A DNA stretch of 64,000 bases from Cocos nucifera (taxonomy: Eukaryota; Streptophyta; Magnoliopsida; Arecales; Arecaceae). Both the position numbers and the translations under genes were made by a program. Each line of letters opens with the position of its first letter. Positions within the stretch are counted from its first letter, which is position 1. Below the pieces are notes generated by a model, which was given only the letters and a program-made list of their open reading frames with translations, was not told the origin of the DNA and did not search any database. The stretch spans positions 186,001 to 250,000 of the forward strand of contig QRFJ01004998.1 of NCBI GenBank assembly GCA_006176705.1, read 5' to 3'. Below are positions 11,840 to 22,966 of this stretch, one piece after another.

Positions 11840-12489
11840 ATCCATCTTTGACTTATGGTTGTTGAACTCCTTGATTCTTAGGGCTTTAGTGAAGGGGTCG
11901 GCTAGGTTCTTCTTTCCATCGATCTTCTGAAGGTCGATATCACCACGATCGATGATCTCACGGACCAAATGAAAGTAGTACAGAATATGCATTGTCCGCT
12001 AGTGTGCCTTTGGTTCCTTTGCTTGAGCTATGGCATTAAAGCTGTCATAGTAGAGCAGGACTGGACCATCAATGGAGGGTGTTACTTCAAGCTTAGTGAT
12101 GAACTTCCTCAGCCATACAGCTTTCTTTGTTGCATCTAATTCTGCCATGTACTCTGCTTCGCTAACAGAATTAGTCACTGTATGCTGCTTGAAACTTTTC
12201 TAGTAGATTGCTCCACCATTTATAGTAAAGATATATCCCAACATACTTTTACTATCATCATGATCAGATTAAAAGCTGGAGTCTGTAAATCCCATAAGTT
12301 TCAGATCTGACTCACCATAAACTAACCATCGGTCCTTAGTATTTCTCAAATACTTAGGGATGGTTTTAACCACCTTCCAGTGATTTTTTGCAGGATCAGA
12401 CTAGTATCTACTCACGACACCTAATGAGTATGCCACGTCTGGTCTCGTACATGTCATTGCATATATAATAGATCCCACTATCCAAGCAT
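11840..12489 (-). pseudogene. pol: Element C RNase H and pol C terminus
   Basis: Minus-strand peptides include YAMTCTRPDVAYSLGV near 12460, EAEYMAELDATKKAVWLRKF near 12140 and ADPFTKAL near 11895, the conserved copia RNase H blocks and C-terminal tail. The enzyme degrades the RNA strand of the RNA-DNA hybrid during reverse transcription. Several stop codons interrupt the frame, for example just after the PDVAY block and near 12250. It ends about 40 bases before the polypurine tract, as usual for copia. Confidence 0.8.
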
Positions 12490-13400
12490 ATGAAATTCTA
12501 CTCATATGCTCTCTCTATTTAGGAGTTATTGGACAATCCTTCTTAGAGAGAGAAATTTCTTGCCCTATCGAGAGATAGCCCTTTTTGAAATTCTCCATGC
12601 TGAACCTCTTCAGCATAGTTTCTATGTACATGGACTGAGATATATCAAGCATTCTTTTAGATCTATCCGTATAGATCTTCATCCCTAGGATGTAGGGTGC
12701 TTCACCCAAGTCCTTCATGGAGAACTGTGATGACAACCAAACTTTTATCCTTGTAGTGCGTGGATATCATTTCTGATTAAGAGAATATCATCCACATACA
12801 AAATAAGGAATACCACTACTGGACCATATGCCCATTTGTAAATGCAAGGTTCTTCTCCGTTCTTAACGAAGCCATATGTTTTGATCATTTTATCAAAATG
12901 CATGTTCCAACTCCAAGATGCCTGCTTCAATCCACAAATGGATCTCTAAAGTTTGCACACTTTGGACTAATCTATGGATGTGAATCCTTCAGGTTGTAAC
13001 ATATACACCTCTTCGGTTAGTTCTCCATTTAGAAAAGTTATCTTCACATCCATCTACCAGATCTCATAGTCCAGATGGGCAGCAATGGCAAGCATGATCA
13101 GAATGGACTTGAGCATTTCCATAGGAGAGAACATCTCATTATAGTCAATACCATAACGTTAACGATATCCCTTGGGAACTAGATAGACTTTATAGATCTC
13201 CATCTTTCTGTCTGCACCCCTCTTTCTTTTGATGATCCATTTACACCCAATGGATTTAACCCCTTTAGATGGTTCAACTAATATCCATACATCATTGACC
13301 TTCATGGAATGCATTTCGGATTTCATGGCTTTAAGCCATTTTTTAGAGTCAGATCTCTACATCGCATCCATATAAGTAATCGGATCCTCATCATTCTCAT
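12490..13400 (-). pseudogene. pol: Element C reverse transcriptase
   Basis: Minus-strand translation gives the copia RT: a segment around GVNGSSKERGVQTERW near 13240, KQASWSWNMHFDKMIKTYGF near 12910, the catalytic box YVDD at 12798-12787, then SMKDLGEAPYILGMKIY near 12710. The catalytic Asp pair is intact but the frame is broken by several stops and frame changes (upstream of 12930 and between 12745 and 12736). Codons between 13340 and 12930 are shifted, so this RT cannot be made. Confidence 0.85.
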
Positions 13401-13479
13401 CAAGTTTGATGGGATCACCATCCTGGACCAAGAATCCATAGTATCTGTCCGAATGGTGGGATACTCTACTGGATCATCT

Positions 13480-14333
13480 TAATGGTGCAGGTTCACTAGG
13501 CTTCGGATCTTATCTGATCAAATCCGACGTAGGTTCAACATTTTGTGTCAGACTTTCTACTTGTTGAACTTCATCAAGTTCAACTTTAGAGGCAATAGTT
13601 CCTTCACCAAGAAACTTTTTTTCCAAAAAGATTGCCCTAAGGCTGACGAACATCTTTTGTTCATCAGCATGGTAGAAACAGTATTCTTTGATCTCTTTTG
13701 GGTATCCTATGAATGTACACTTGTCAGACCTAGGTCCAAATTTGTCTGTAACTAACCGTTTGACATAAGCCGAGCACCCCCAAATCCTAAGGTGTGAAAG
13801 TGCTGGCTTACACTCTGTCCATATCTCATATGGGATTTTAACTATAGACTTAGAATCCTATTTAATAGATAACAAGCCAATTCGAGTACATATTCCCAAA
13901 AAGATATCAGCAAGCTAGCAAATCCCATCATGGATTGGACCATGTCTAACAAAGTTCGATTCCTCCTTTCAGGCGCACCATTATGCTGTGGTATTCCAGG
14001 ATGAGTCTATTGGGAGAGAATTTTATTCTCTCCTAGATATTTGAGAAACTCATCAGAAAGGTATTCTCCTCCTCGGTCAAATCAAAGAGTTTTAATACTC
14101 TTTCTAATTTATTTTTCTACTTCACTTTGAAATCATTTAAACATTTTAAAAGAATCCAACTTATGTTTCATTAGATAGACACATTCATATCTGGATAGAT
14201 CATCTGTGAAAGTGATGAAGTAGACATATCCACCTCTGGCACCTGTGCTTATTGGTCCACATACATTAGTATGTACTAGACCTAAGAGCTTATTTGCTCT
14301 CTCACCTTTTCCAATGAAAGGTGACTTGGTCAT
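13480..14333 (-). pseudogene. pol: Element C integrase
   Basis: A 66-codon open stretch (14333-14133) carries the start of the integrase core: GLVHTNVCGPISTGARGGYV and FITFTDDLSRYECVYLMKHK. The family motif is HTDVCGP, so the first catalytic Asp is replaced by Asn. Downstream fragments, in shifting frames, include RFDRGGEYLSDEFL near 14070 and RRNRTLLDMVQSMM near 13950, covering the second and third acidic motifs. Stops and frameshifts separate them. Integrase joins element cDNA to host DNA; this copy lacks an active-site residue and is broken. Confidence 0.85.
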
Positions 14334-14960
14334 TTTATCAAGAAGACATAACTCATAGGTTGGAAGTGATTCACAATCATTAACTTCGAGGGTTCCCTCC
14401 TAAGTCAACCTATTTATCCTGCTCTTATTTATATAACCTAGCCTATAGTGCCATAAGTAGATATTTGATACACTATCTAATCTAGGGTGCTTGCTAGTAG
14501 AATAGACTACATTAATAGGTTGTGATAACATATATACACCATTATTCAATTATCCACAAAAAGTAGTAACACCATTCATAATGACATTACAAACTCATTT
14601 CTTTATTGAAATTTCATAATTTTTCATGGCCAAAAGGCCTACAAAAATTATATTTAAAAAGAAACTAGGATAGAAATGACAATCACTAAGAATAATGGTA
14701 TGAGATTCAAATACAAGTTTTAAAATTCCTAAAGCTAGAACTAGAACTGGTCTTCCATCTCCAACGTTCAGGAATCTCTCGTCTTACTCGAATCTTCTAC
14801 TGACATGCAACCCCTACAATGAATTGCAAATATGGTAAGCGCTGCTGATATCCAACACCCGATCAGTAATTTCATAAATAGAGAAATTGCTAGGAGTGAT
14901 CATATAAATACCTTGCCTAGCAACAACTTGCTTCTTTCTCTGCTTGTTTGGATCCAGGGA
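14334..14960 (-). pseudogene. pol: Element C protease and GAG-pre-integrase region
   Basis: The minus strand encodes DRVLDISSAYHICNSLQGL at about 14870-14820. Copia proteases have D-T/S-G at this point; here it reads D-I-S, so the catalytic Gly and its neighbour are lost. Further on, LWHYRLGYINKSRINRL near 14440 is the GAG-pre-integrase block with a stop just after it. The region is fragmented but collinear with gag and integrase. Confidence 0.75.
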
Positions 14961-14969
14961 GGCAATGTA

Positions 14970-15779
14970 CTAAGGATAGTTCCTCTTCCAGTGCCTCCGC
15001 TTCTTACAAAAGAAGCATTCAGCTTGACTCTTATTAGGCTTGATCTTCCTAGTTTGGCCCTGCACTGATGTCCCAACCTGAACTTGCGTCTTCTTTGTTT
15101 TCTTCTTCTTGTTCTTCTTTCTTTTCCTAAAGGATCGAGAACCAGAAGATGAACCTTCCACTAAGTTCACCGACTCTTTATGGAGTTGGTGATCCTTCTC
15201 AATGTTCTGAAGTAACCCCAGTAAGCCATGGTAGTTTACTTCAGACTTTGTCATTCTATAATGAGTAAGAAAAGAGAGATAGAACTTTGGCAGTGAGTTC
15301 AGTATTGCATCTTTCCCAAGTTGTTCATGCAAGAAAAAGCCGAGTTTGCTCAAGTGCTCTATCAGCTTGATCATATATAGTACATGATCTGTGATAGAGG
15401 CTTCATCCCACATTCCGGCATTGAAGATGGTGCAACTGGTCTTGTGCCTCTCAATATCATCGGGTGTGCCTAAAGAATCCTCCAACATTTGGAGCATTTC
15501 ATTTGGCTGAGCTGTCTCAAACCTGTAACTAAACTCATCGCTCATTGCAGCCAGCATAATGCAATGCACCATGGTTTGGTCACTAAGCTACATCTAATAA
15601 GTATCTCTGACTGTTCCACGTGCATTGACAGTTGGCTCCTCAGGTGCAGGATCCGTCAACACATATAGGATCTGTTCATGCTCCAAGACAATCTTCAACT
15701 TTCGATACCAGCTACCGAAGTTGGATCCCACCAATTTATCATTATCCAATAATGATCAGAGCGACAGAGAAGTGGCCAT
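14970..15779 (-). pseudogene. gag: Element C gag
   Basis: The start is taken at 15779 (ATGGCCACTTCTCTG) because it begins the MATSLSL N terminus usual for this copia group. Nonsense codons follow after seven codons and near 15600. A 200-codon open stretch then runs 15572-14970: the helical gag core (MLQMLEDSLGTPDDIERHKT, LPKFYLSFLTHYRMTK), a Lys/Arg-rich stretch (RKRKKNKKKKTKK) and a zinc knuckle CFFCKKRRHWKRNYP whose last Cys has become Tyr. Gag packages element RNA. With an N-terminal stop and a damaged knuckle this is a pseudogene. Confidence 0.88.
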
Positions 15780-17530
15780 GTCTTCACAAAGAAAAAATAA
15801 AATCTAATTAGTAATTGATTCATTAAACCTTAAGATTTAGACTTTAATCAAAAAATTTCTTCCACTATTTTATTCAAATTGATAGCCTCTACCTCCAATT
15901 TAAGGAATTACCCTAATTTCTTAGTGGGTAGTAGAATCCACATTGACTATACACGAGCCCAACTTTGATTGGCCCACCCATGTACATCTAAGGATAGGTT
16001 CATAACCAATTATTTCTCTAAATAATTTTTAGTAATTAAATTTTGCCCCATGCCCTGATTAGTTGGCTTTGACCTTCTCAGAAAAGGGTTCAGTTAGGTC
16101 CAACCATTAACATGACCATACTTGGCCCATCCAACCAATGAATGATCAGTCCCAACTTTGGTTGGCCCACCTGACCACCATTTAGAAAGATGTATCTAAG
16201 AGATCATATAATGAATGATAATTCTATCAATCGATAAGCACCAGGCCTTTGGACCTCTAATGATTATCCAACCGATGAACCCATTATCATCCATTTTAAT
16301 GGAAGGCTATGATCCAGTTATCATATAACTATTTTATTTTAAGAACCTAATAATTTTAGAGAATTTATTTATAGAATTGAATAGGTCAGATCAACCAGCT
16401 CGTCATGATCCTCCCACTAACTTCACCAAGTCAGCTTAAGGAAGACCATTAATAGGCTGGTCTAGGAGCATCTAAATCAATCAAACTGATTTATCTAGCT
16501 GACATGGGTTAGCTCGAATAGTCAAGTGATCCGATCAAAATATAATCTCACCAAGAGGCCAGGTAAGTTCTATCAGTGGAAGGGTCTGCTAGGCCTACCT
16601 TAGACACCATCAAAAATGGCTAGGTAAGCGGGCTGCCAATTAAAAACCATTGATCTGGTTTATCTTAGACACCAACTGATTTAATTAGTTTCAATTAAAT
16701 CAACCTAACAGCTCATGCTAGACCGTGTAGCCAAGAATGAAGTCCATCTTGGGTCTTGTTAAAGACATGGACTTGACCAACTACAACTATTATAATTGAT
16801 CTAGGAAATTCTTGACCTAATCTAAGACAATAATTAATTAGATTTAGTCAATTCTCTAATTAAGTCCATTCTTTAATCTAACCCTAGGTCTAACCCAATT
16901 AATGGACCTAATCTTCACTAACCCATTTATCCCAATGTGTTATGATTTGTGTCTTAGGATCTTCAATTCACAATACTAGATCCTAATCAATTAACTTCTT
17001 AATTCTTAATTAACTTTTGGGCTGAGGGTTGGGGTTTGGCTTTTCAAAAATAATTTTTATATTTATAAAGTATTTTTACAACATGATTCTATCAACCAAG
17101 TTGCACGTTTGATTCATAATCAATATGCAAGTAAAATAAACATAAAACTACTTTAAATCTAATCTAAATAGGTTCATGTAATTGAAACAGTTTTAATAAT
17201 AATCAATCATAAATCTTTCTAGATCAAATCTAACACATTTATGATGATTGAAATTAGATTAAAATATTTTTAATCAGATCATAAAATCTTTTAGATTTAA
17301 TCTAAAATTTTATGATCAATATTTTAGATCAGTACGTACTAGAACAACCTATCACTATAGTGGGTAAACCTTACAGCAGGATAACCTTATGATAGTCCAT
17401 GCAATCTAAAATATTTTATTATTATTATTATTATTATTTTTAAATTTTATATTTAATAATTAGATTATAAATTAGATCTAATTTAATAAATAATCTAGAC
17501 ATGCACAAAAATCATGTAATAAGAACCATG
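15780..17530 (-). other. Element C leader region
   Basis: About 1.75 kb between primer site and gag, without supportable coding potential. It includes an (ATT)n run near 17415-17440. Confidence 0.6.
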
Positions 17531-17541
17531 CTCTGATACCA
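17530..17541 (-). other. Element C primer binding site (initiator-Met tRNA)
   Basis: Two bases inside the 5' LTR the minus strand reads TGGTATCAGAGC, the complement of the plant initiator-Met tRNA 3' end. Confidence 0.95.
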
Positions 17542-17543
17542 AT

Positions 17544-20027
17544 TGAAGGAATCAGATCTAGGGTTTCATAGGTAGATCTTGAAACTTTTCAAGATCTTAT
17601 AATGGAAGACATAAATAAATATAAAATTTATTTAAATAACTTTATAAATACCTAGATCTTAAATCTATTACATGATTAAGGCATGATATTAAATCAAAAA
17701 TTAAAATCAAATAAGAAAAAGATTGATCAAATCAACCTAGATCTACACTACATCAAAGTGCAGGTATGAAGTTTATAGATCAGATCTATTACCTGAGCAA
17801 GTTTAGACATTCTAACTTGCTGATCCAAGCTTGAGGATGAGGTCATGAGCCACACACATATTCGGCCACTAGGAGTCATCCACACGAGCCTACGATCTCT
17901 GATCTAAAGTCCGATACAGAAAATCAGCACAGCATGCTAGCACTATGCTGATTCTTCTTCGATGGTCGATCCGATGCTCCAATCTTCAAAAATTAGACTC
18001 TCCAAAATATAAGAAGGAAGATGAGAGTTTGCTAATCTAAGACTCTCTCAAAAAAACTCAAAAGAAAGAAGGAGAGATTGAAAATAAAACAGCCCTAGAA
18101 GAAGACCCTCTTCTTCTTCTCTTTTCTCTCACCTAGACACCTAGTTTGGTGCCTATGGAACCCCCATGCCCAAGGACCCTCTTTCTCTAATTTTTACATA
18201 CCCTAAACCTCTCCCAAAGCTCTATATTTATAAAAGAATTAGAATAAAATTCATCCAATAAATAGAGAAAAAAAAGAGTCCAAGTTAGGTCAAATTCCTA
18301 GACTAGGAATATCCAAACATGGGAAGTTGTTAGGGTGCCCAACTCTTGGGTGCCTCCTCCATAATTTTTGGCATGGACCAGCAAAAAAGTGTGCAAAAGA
18401 AAAGGAGATTATTTTTATAGAATAAAAAATAATTAATTAAAAAAGGAGGCGGCACTCAAGGGAAGATGTTTTGGTCAACAAGGATTCTATCTCATAGAAT
18501 CCTAAGCAAAACCAATTCCTCCTTTGACTTGGTCTTCCACCTAACTTTCAAATATGACTTAGTAGAATAGAGGGGGCATGGACATTAGGATGAAAGGGAT
18601 TTTCCATAAAAAATACCTAAAAAATAGTTAAGGGGGGTGTTGGGACCAAGTTGGCGCAAGGAGATAGGGAGTCCTAGTCACTAGGACCCCTATTTTGACT
18701 TGGTCAAACATGATCTTTTAAATAAATAAAATCAAGATTAAACCAACCCAATTAAGTAAAGCCCTAACCCATTTAAGAACTTAATTAAATTAGATTAAAT
18801 TAAATTTAATTCTAATTTATTTTTTAATCAAATTAGAAAATTGGGTTAATCCGAGTCCTAGTTAGACTAGGACTAGTTCTTCCTTGCACTTGGCTTATCC
18901 AATAAATCAATTGGACTTGATCCAGTCAAGTCCAAACCAAATCTAATTAAATCATATTTAGTTAGACTTAAACTCAGCCTATTGGTTTAATCAAATTAAG
19001 TCAATTAGTAATTCAATTGCTAATCGATCCTCCTGCAACACTTGCACTAGGTTAAACACCAATCGTATTGATTGTTTAACCCTAGAACGATTCTTAATCA
19101 TTGATCATCCATTCGATCAGATCATAAGTTCTAGTGTGTGTGATCTTATAGGTCCAAACCTAAGTCGGTAGCATAAAAATAAATTTTTATACTAATCAAA
19201 GTGACCATCTATCAATGATACCTAACGGTCGGATAGGTTGAAAGTGTAGGACACCTTCCTTAGAACCCATGCGGATATAGTTTTCATATAACTCATCCCC
19301 TTGACCACAATGCTCGTAAGACACATCAGAGTTCAACAGTCAACTTTGATTAGGTTATCCATATTATATTTCAAAATACCAAATCCATCTGATGGATTAT
19401 CCTGGCCAAGGTTTTGCTATATTGAAATATAGTGATACATTCTTCTCCAACTCTTGGAGTAGTCAATTCCATCTTGATCACACTCTGACTTCACAAGTAC
19501 TTGACTATGCCCAGAAGCCTTCCATTGCTGAATTAGAAATTTAGTTAGTCTGGTACCAAAGCACGGTGAGTTGCTTGCAAGTCACTGAGGTGATCTCAGG
19601 TCTAAGGGATACTTATACCTATATTCCATCAAAGATATTCTCGATAGTAGAATGCTCTGAAGTTGGTCAGGTTCGATGACGACGTACCCATACATCTCAC
19701 CTATATGCCATACCAGTGTCTCAACACTCCTTGGTTAAGAGGACAACCAACCTATATGGCATATAGCGACCTATGGTCGATAGACGCTGTTGTCCTAATT
19801 AACAGTCTATCATTTGATCGTAAATAAATTTAAGAACTAATTGATAAATCTTCTCTTTATCGAAACTAAACAGTCCTAAGGACTTCATCACAATAATAGA
19901 GTTTATTAGAAGATGTAAACTTATGATGAAAAAAGATGCCAAAATATTTTTTGTTAATTAATAAATTAATTACAATATTTCAACCATCAACAGACTGACG
20001 ATTGTTTTTAGGACATAATTCCCAACA
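17544..20027 (-). repeat. Element C 5' LTR
   Basis: This LTR is 2484 bases long. In minus orientation it begins TGTTGGGAATTATG and ends TTCCTTCA beside the primer site. Confidence 0.92.
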
Positions 20028-20357
20028 TTTATTATCGAACTCGATAAATAATAGGACTCAAAATAAAAGGCTATATTAACAATCAAGCCATAGTGAATCA
20101 TGGTGACTGGTGTCCACACCAATTCTCCCAGATTGGAGAAAATTTGACTCTATCGAATAAAGACCGCCTCGTCTCTAATAGCATTCAAGTAGATCAGGAT
20201 CAATTCTTTGTAGCTTTTTTCGGGTTATCCATGTGTCCTCAAATTCAGGTTGGCCTTGCCAATGAACTAGGTACCTTTGATATCCTTTCCTTATGGTAGA
20301 AATTATCTACTCATCTGGAATTCTTTCAGTACGTTCATATTTTTTGGAAAATTTTGG
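20028..20357 (-). other. Element B sequence 3' of integrase
   Basis: Gypsy-derived flank between the integrase C terminus and the insertion point of copia C. I see no separate gene; overlapping plus-strand open frames here are shadows. Confidence 0.5.
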
Positions 20358-21530
20358 CTATGGACACTTGGGTTGGGGTTCACTCTCAATGGATGGGGTA
20401 GGCTTAAATGGATCACTAGGTATCGTTATTGGTTCTTTATATTTAACCAAATCCAAAACATTAAAAGTAGAGCTGATGCCATAATCAGATGGTAAATCTA
20501 TAATATATGCATTTGGTTCAATTTTCTTTAAGATCCTAAAGGGGCCTGCTCCATGTGCATGCAATTTTTTGATGGTTTTCGAAGGAAACCATTCTGGCCT
20601 AACCCAAATCATAACATAATCACCTTCAGCAAAATCATGGGCTCGTTGGTGTGAATCTACTAATTGCTTGTAAATTTAATTATTAACATTAATTTTCTTT
20701 ATTATTTCTTCATGTAGATTCCTAACATATTGTGCAAATGATTCTGCTATCTCAGATGTCCTAGTATGCAAGGATAAAGGAATTAGGTCAACTCATTTTC
20801 TAGGGTGATAGCCATATACAACCTCGAAGGGACTCATGCCAATAGTACTATTAACAGAACTATTGTATGCAAATTTGGCTCTAGGTAACAGCAAGTCTTA
20901 ATTTCTCATATTTTCACCAACTAGACATCAAAGCAAATTTCCTAAACTTCTATTTACCACTTCAGTTTGACCACCAGTCTAGGGGTGATATGCTGACAAA
21001 AATTTTAATTTCATCCCCATTAAGAGCTACAAAGTCTTCCAAAAATAGCTAATAAACCTAACATCCCTGTCAGACACAATCAATTTAGGTAATCCATGCA
21101 GTTGGATAATTTCATCAAAGTAAAGACGAGCAATTCTAGAGGCATCAGAGGTTTTAGAACAGGAAAAAAATGAGCCATTTTTGAAAACCAATCCACTACC
21201 ATACAAATAGAGTCATTCTTTTTGTTTGTATATGGCAATCCTAAAACAAAATCCATGCTCACATCTTTCCACAAACAATCGGGAATAGGTAGTGGGGTAT
21301 ATAAACTAGTATTTTGTCTACATTGTTTAGCTACAACATAGGTTCGACATTGGACAACAATTTTGGCTACAATCTATTTCAAACTTAGCCAATAAAACTA
21401 GTGTTCTACAGCTTCTATGGTTTTGGTCCTTTCGAAATGACCAAACAAACCATCCGCATGCAATTTCCATATCAAAAAATCATGGACAGAGGTACATGGA
21501 ATACACAGCTTATTATTTTTGAAAAGATAT
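20358..21530 (-). pseudogene. pol: Element B (gypsy) integrase
   Basis: From 5' to 3' on the minus strand: a degraded zinc-binding region near 21500-21330, then DVSMDFVLGLPYTNKKNDSI with the first catalytic Asp and MVVDWFSKMAHFFPV (21274-21080). An 84-codon C-terminal stretch follows (20612-20358) with HAHGAGPFRILKKIEPNAY and YGISSTFNVLDLV, the characteristic gypsy integrase tail. Between them the frame is broken several times (20650-21070). No chromodomain is visible after the tail. Confidence 0.88.
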
Positions 21531-21574
21531 CCATCTTGGAAGATATATTCACTAATTTCTCTGGACAAACCTTG

Positions 21575-22110
21575 TTAGAGTGAAGTCATAATTTTTTTAA
21601 AGTCTGGATAGTTATCATAATCCTCCTTTAATTTCACAAAGCCAGTGATCTTAACACTCACTGCCAATAGAAGTTCAACCCTGCGAGAGAGTGCATCAAC
21701 AGCACGGTTATCAACTCTGACATGGTATTTCAACACAAAGGTGTATGACTGAAGGAACTCAACCCATTTTTTTTGTCTAGGATTTAGCTTTCTCTGAGAA
21801 TTAAGAAACCTAAGAGCTTCATGGTCAAAATATAGGATAAATTCTTGGGAAAGAAAGTAGTGCCTCCAAAATCTAAGAACTTGGACCACCACATAGAACT
21901 CATTATCATAGGTGGAATACCTGCACTTAGTGTCATTTAGCTTTTTGCTAAAAAAAGCCACAGGATGTCCTTCTTGACTAAGGACTCCACCAATTCCTAC
22001 TCCAGATGCATCACAGGCAACTTCAAAAATCATAGAAAAATCTGGCAGACACAACACAAGAGCACTAGTCATACGATCCTTAATTTCAATAAAAGCTTTG
22101 TTAGTAGCCT
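21575..22110 (-). pseudogene. pol: Element B (gypsy) RNase H
   Basis: An open stretch of 165 codons (22072-21575) shows VACDASGVGIGGVLSQEGHP, VAFFSKKLNDTKCRYSTYD, DHEALRFLNSQRKLNPRQKK and VDNRAVDALSRR, the full gypsy-type RNase H fold with its first Asp. It is the longest intact stretch of element B. It follows the RT directly, as expected, with at least two stops in the connecting region (near 22110 and 22250). Confidence 0.92.
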
Positions 22111-22114
22111 CATT

Positions 22115-22966
22115 TCATTCAAAAGCTCCTTTTTTGATGCAATCCATAATGGGAGCCATAATTGTACTAAATCCTTTAATGAATCTTTGATAAAAAGCTG
22201 GTAAACCATTAAAACTCCTGACATCATGAATGTTTTGGGGTACAAGCTATTCTTTAATTGCACGAACGTTTTCAGGATCCATGGACATACCATCGGGGGT
22301 CACAACGAAATCTAAGAAAATAACACGTATGGTCATGATGTCAGATTTCTTGAAATTTGCAAATAGGTTTTCAGCTCTAAGAGTTTGAAACACTTGATGG
22401 AGATGTTCTAAATAGTCTTCCTTAGTCTTGCTATAAATAAGAATATCATCAAAATACACGACCATAAATGTGCCCATAAATGGTCGTAGCACTTGAGTCA
22501 TGAGTCTCATAAACATGCTAGGGGCATTGGACAAGCCGAACGACATGACCAACCATTCGTATAGACCATCATTAGTTTTGAGAGCTATTTTCCATTCATC
22601 TCTGAACCTAATTCACACTTGATGATATCCACATTTTAGATCAATTTTAGAATATGCGTTAGATTCAGCAATCATATCCAACATATCATCTAGCCGGGGA
22701 ATTGAAAATCGATACCTTATTACTATTTTGTTAATTATCTAAGTATCTACACACATTCTCCAAGTTCCATCCTTTTTGGTAGTCAAGAGGGTGGGTACCA
22801 CACCAGGACTTAGACATTCTTTAACAAATATCCCTTTCTAAGGAGTTCTAATTGACATTTCAGCTCAGCGTGCTCGGTGGGATTAAGGTGATAGTGAGGT
22901 AGATTGGGTAGGGTAGCTCCTAGAACAAGATCTATTATATGTTGGATATTCCACATGGATGGCAAG
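22115..22966 (-). pseudogene. pol: Element B (gypsy) reverse transcriptase
   Basis: Minus-strand translation starts at the edge of element D with LPSMWNIQHIIDLVLGA, then LPNLPHYHLNPTEHAELK, KKDGTWRMCVD, SPIPRLDDMLDMIAESNAYS, FGLSNAPSMFMRLMTQVLRP, the catalytic box YFDD at 22456-22445, and the connection region. Stops replace single codons (near 22740 and 22615) and the frame shifts once near 22850. Upstream pol (the protease) continues at 39627-39174 beyond element D. Confidence 0.92.

Larger units (their letters stand above)
9313..20027 (-). mobile_element. Element C: complete decayed Ty1/copia retrotransposon
   Basis: This 10.7 kb element has direct LTRs (9313-11799 and 17544-20027). On the minus strand it carries a primer site complementary to initiator-Met tRNA, gag, protease, integrase, RT, RNase H and a polypurine tract, which is the copia gene order. 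Flanking pentamers ATTAT (9308-9312) and TTTAT (20028-20032) fit a target-site duplication with one change. The two LTRs differ by roughly 8 percent over the first 200 bases compared by eye, so the insertion is not recent. It interrupts the 3' part of gypsy element B. Confidence 0.9.
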
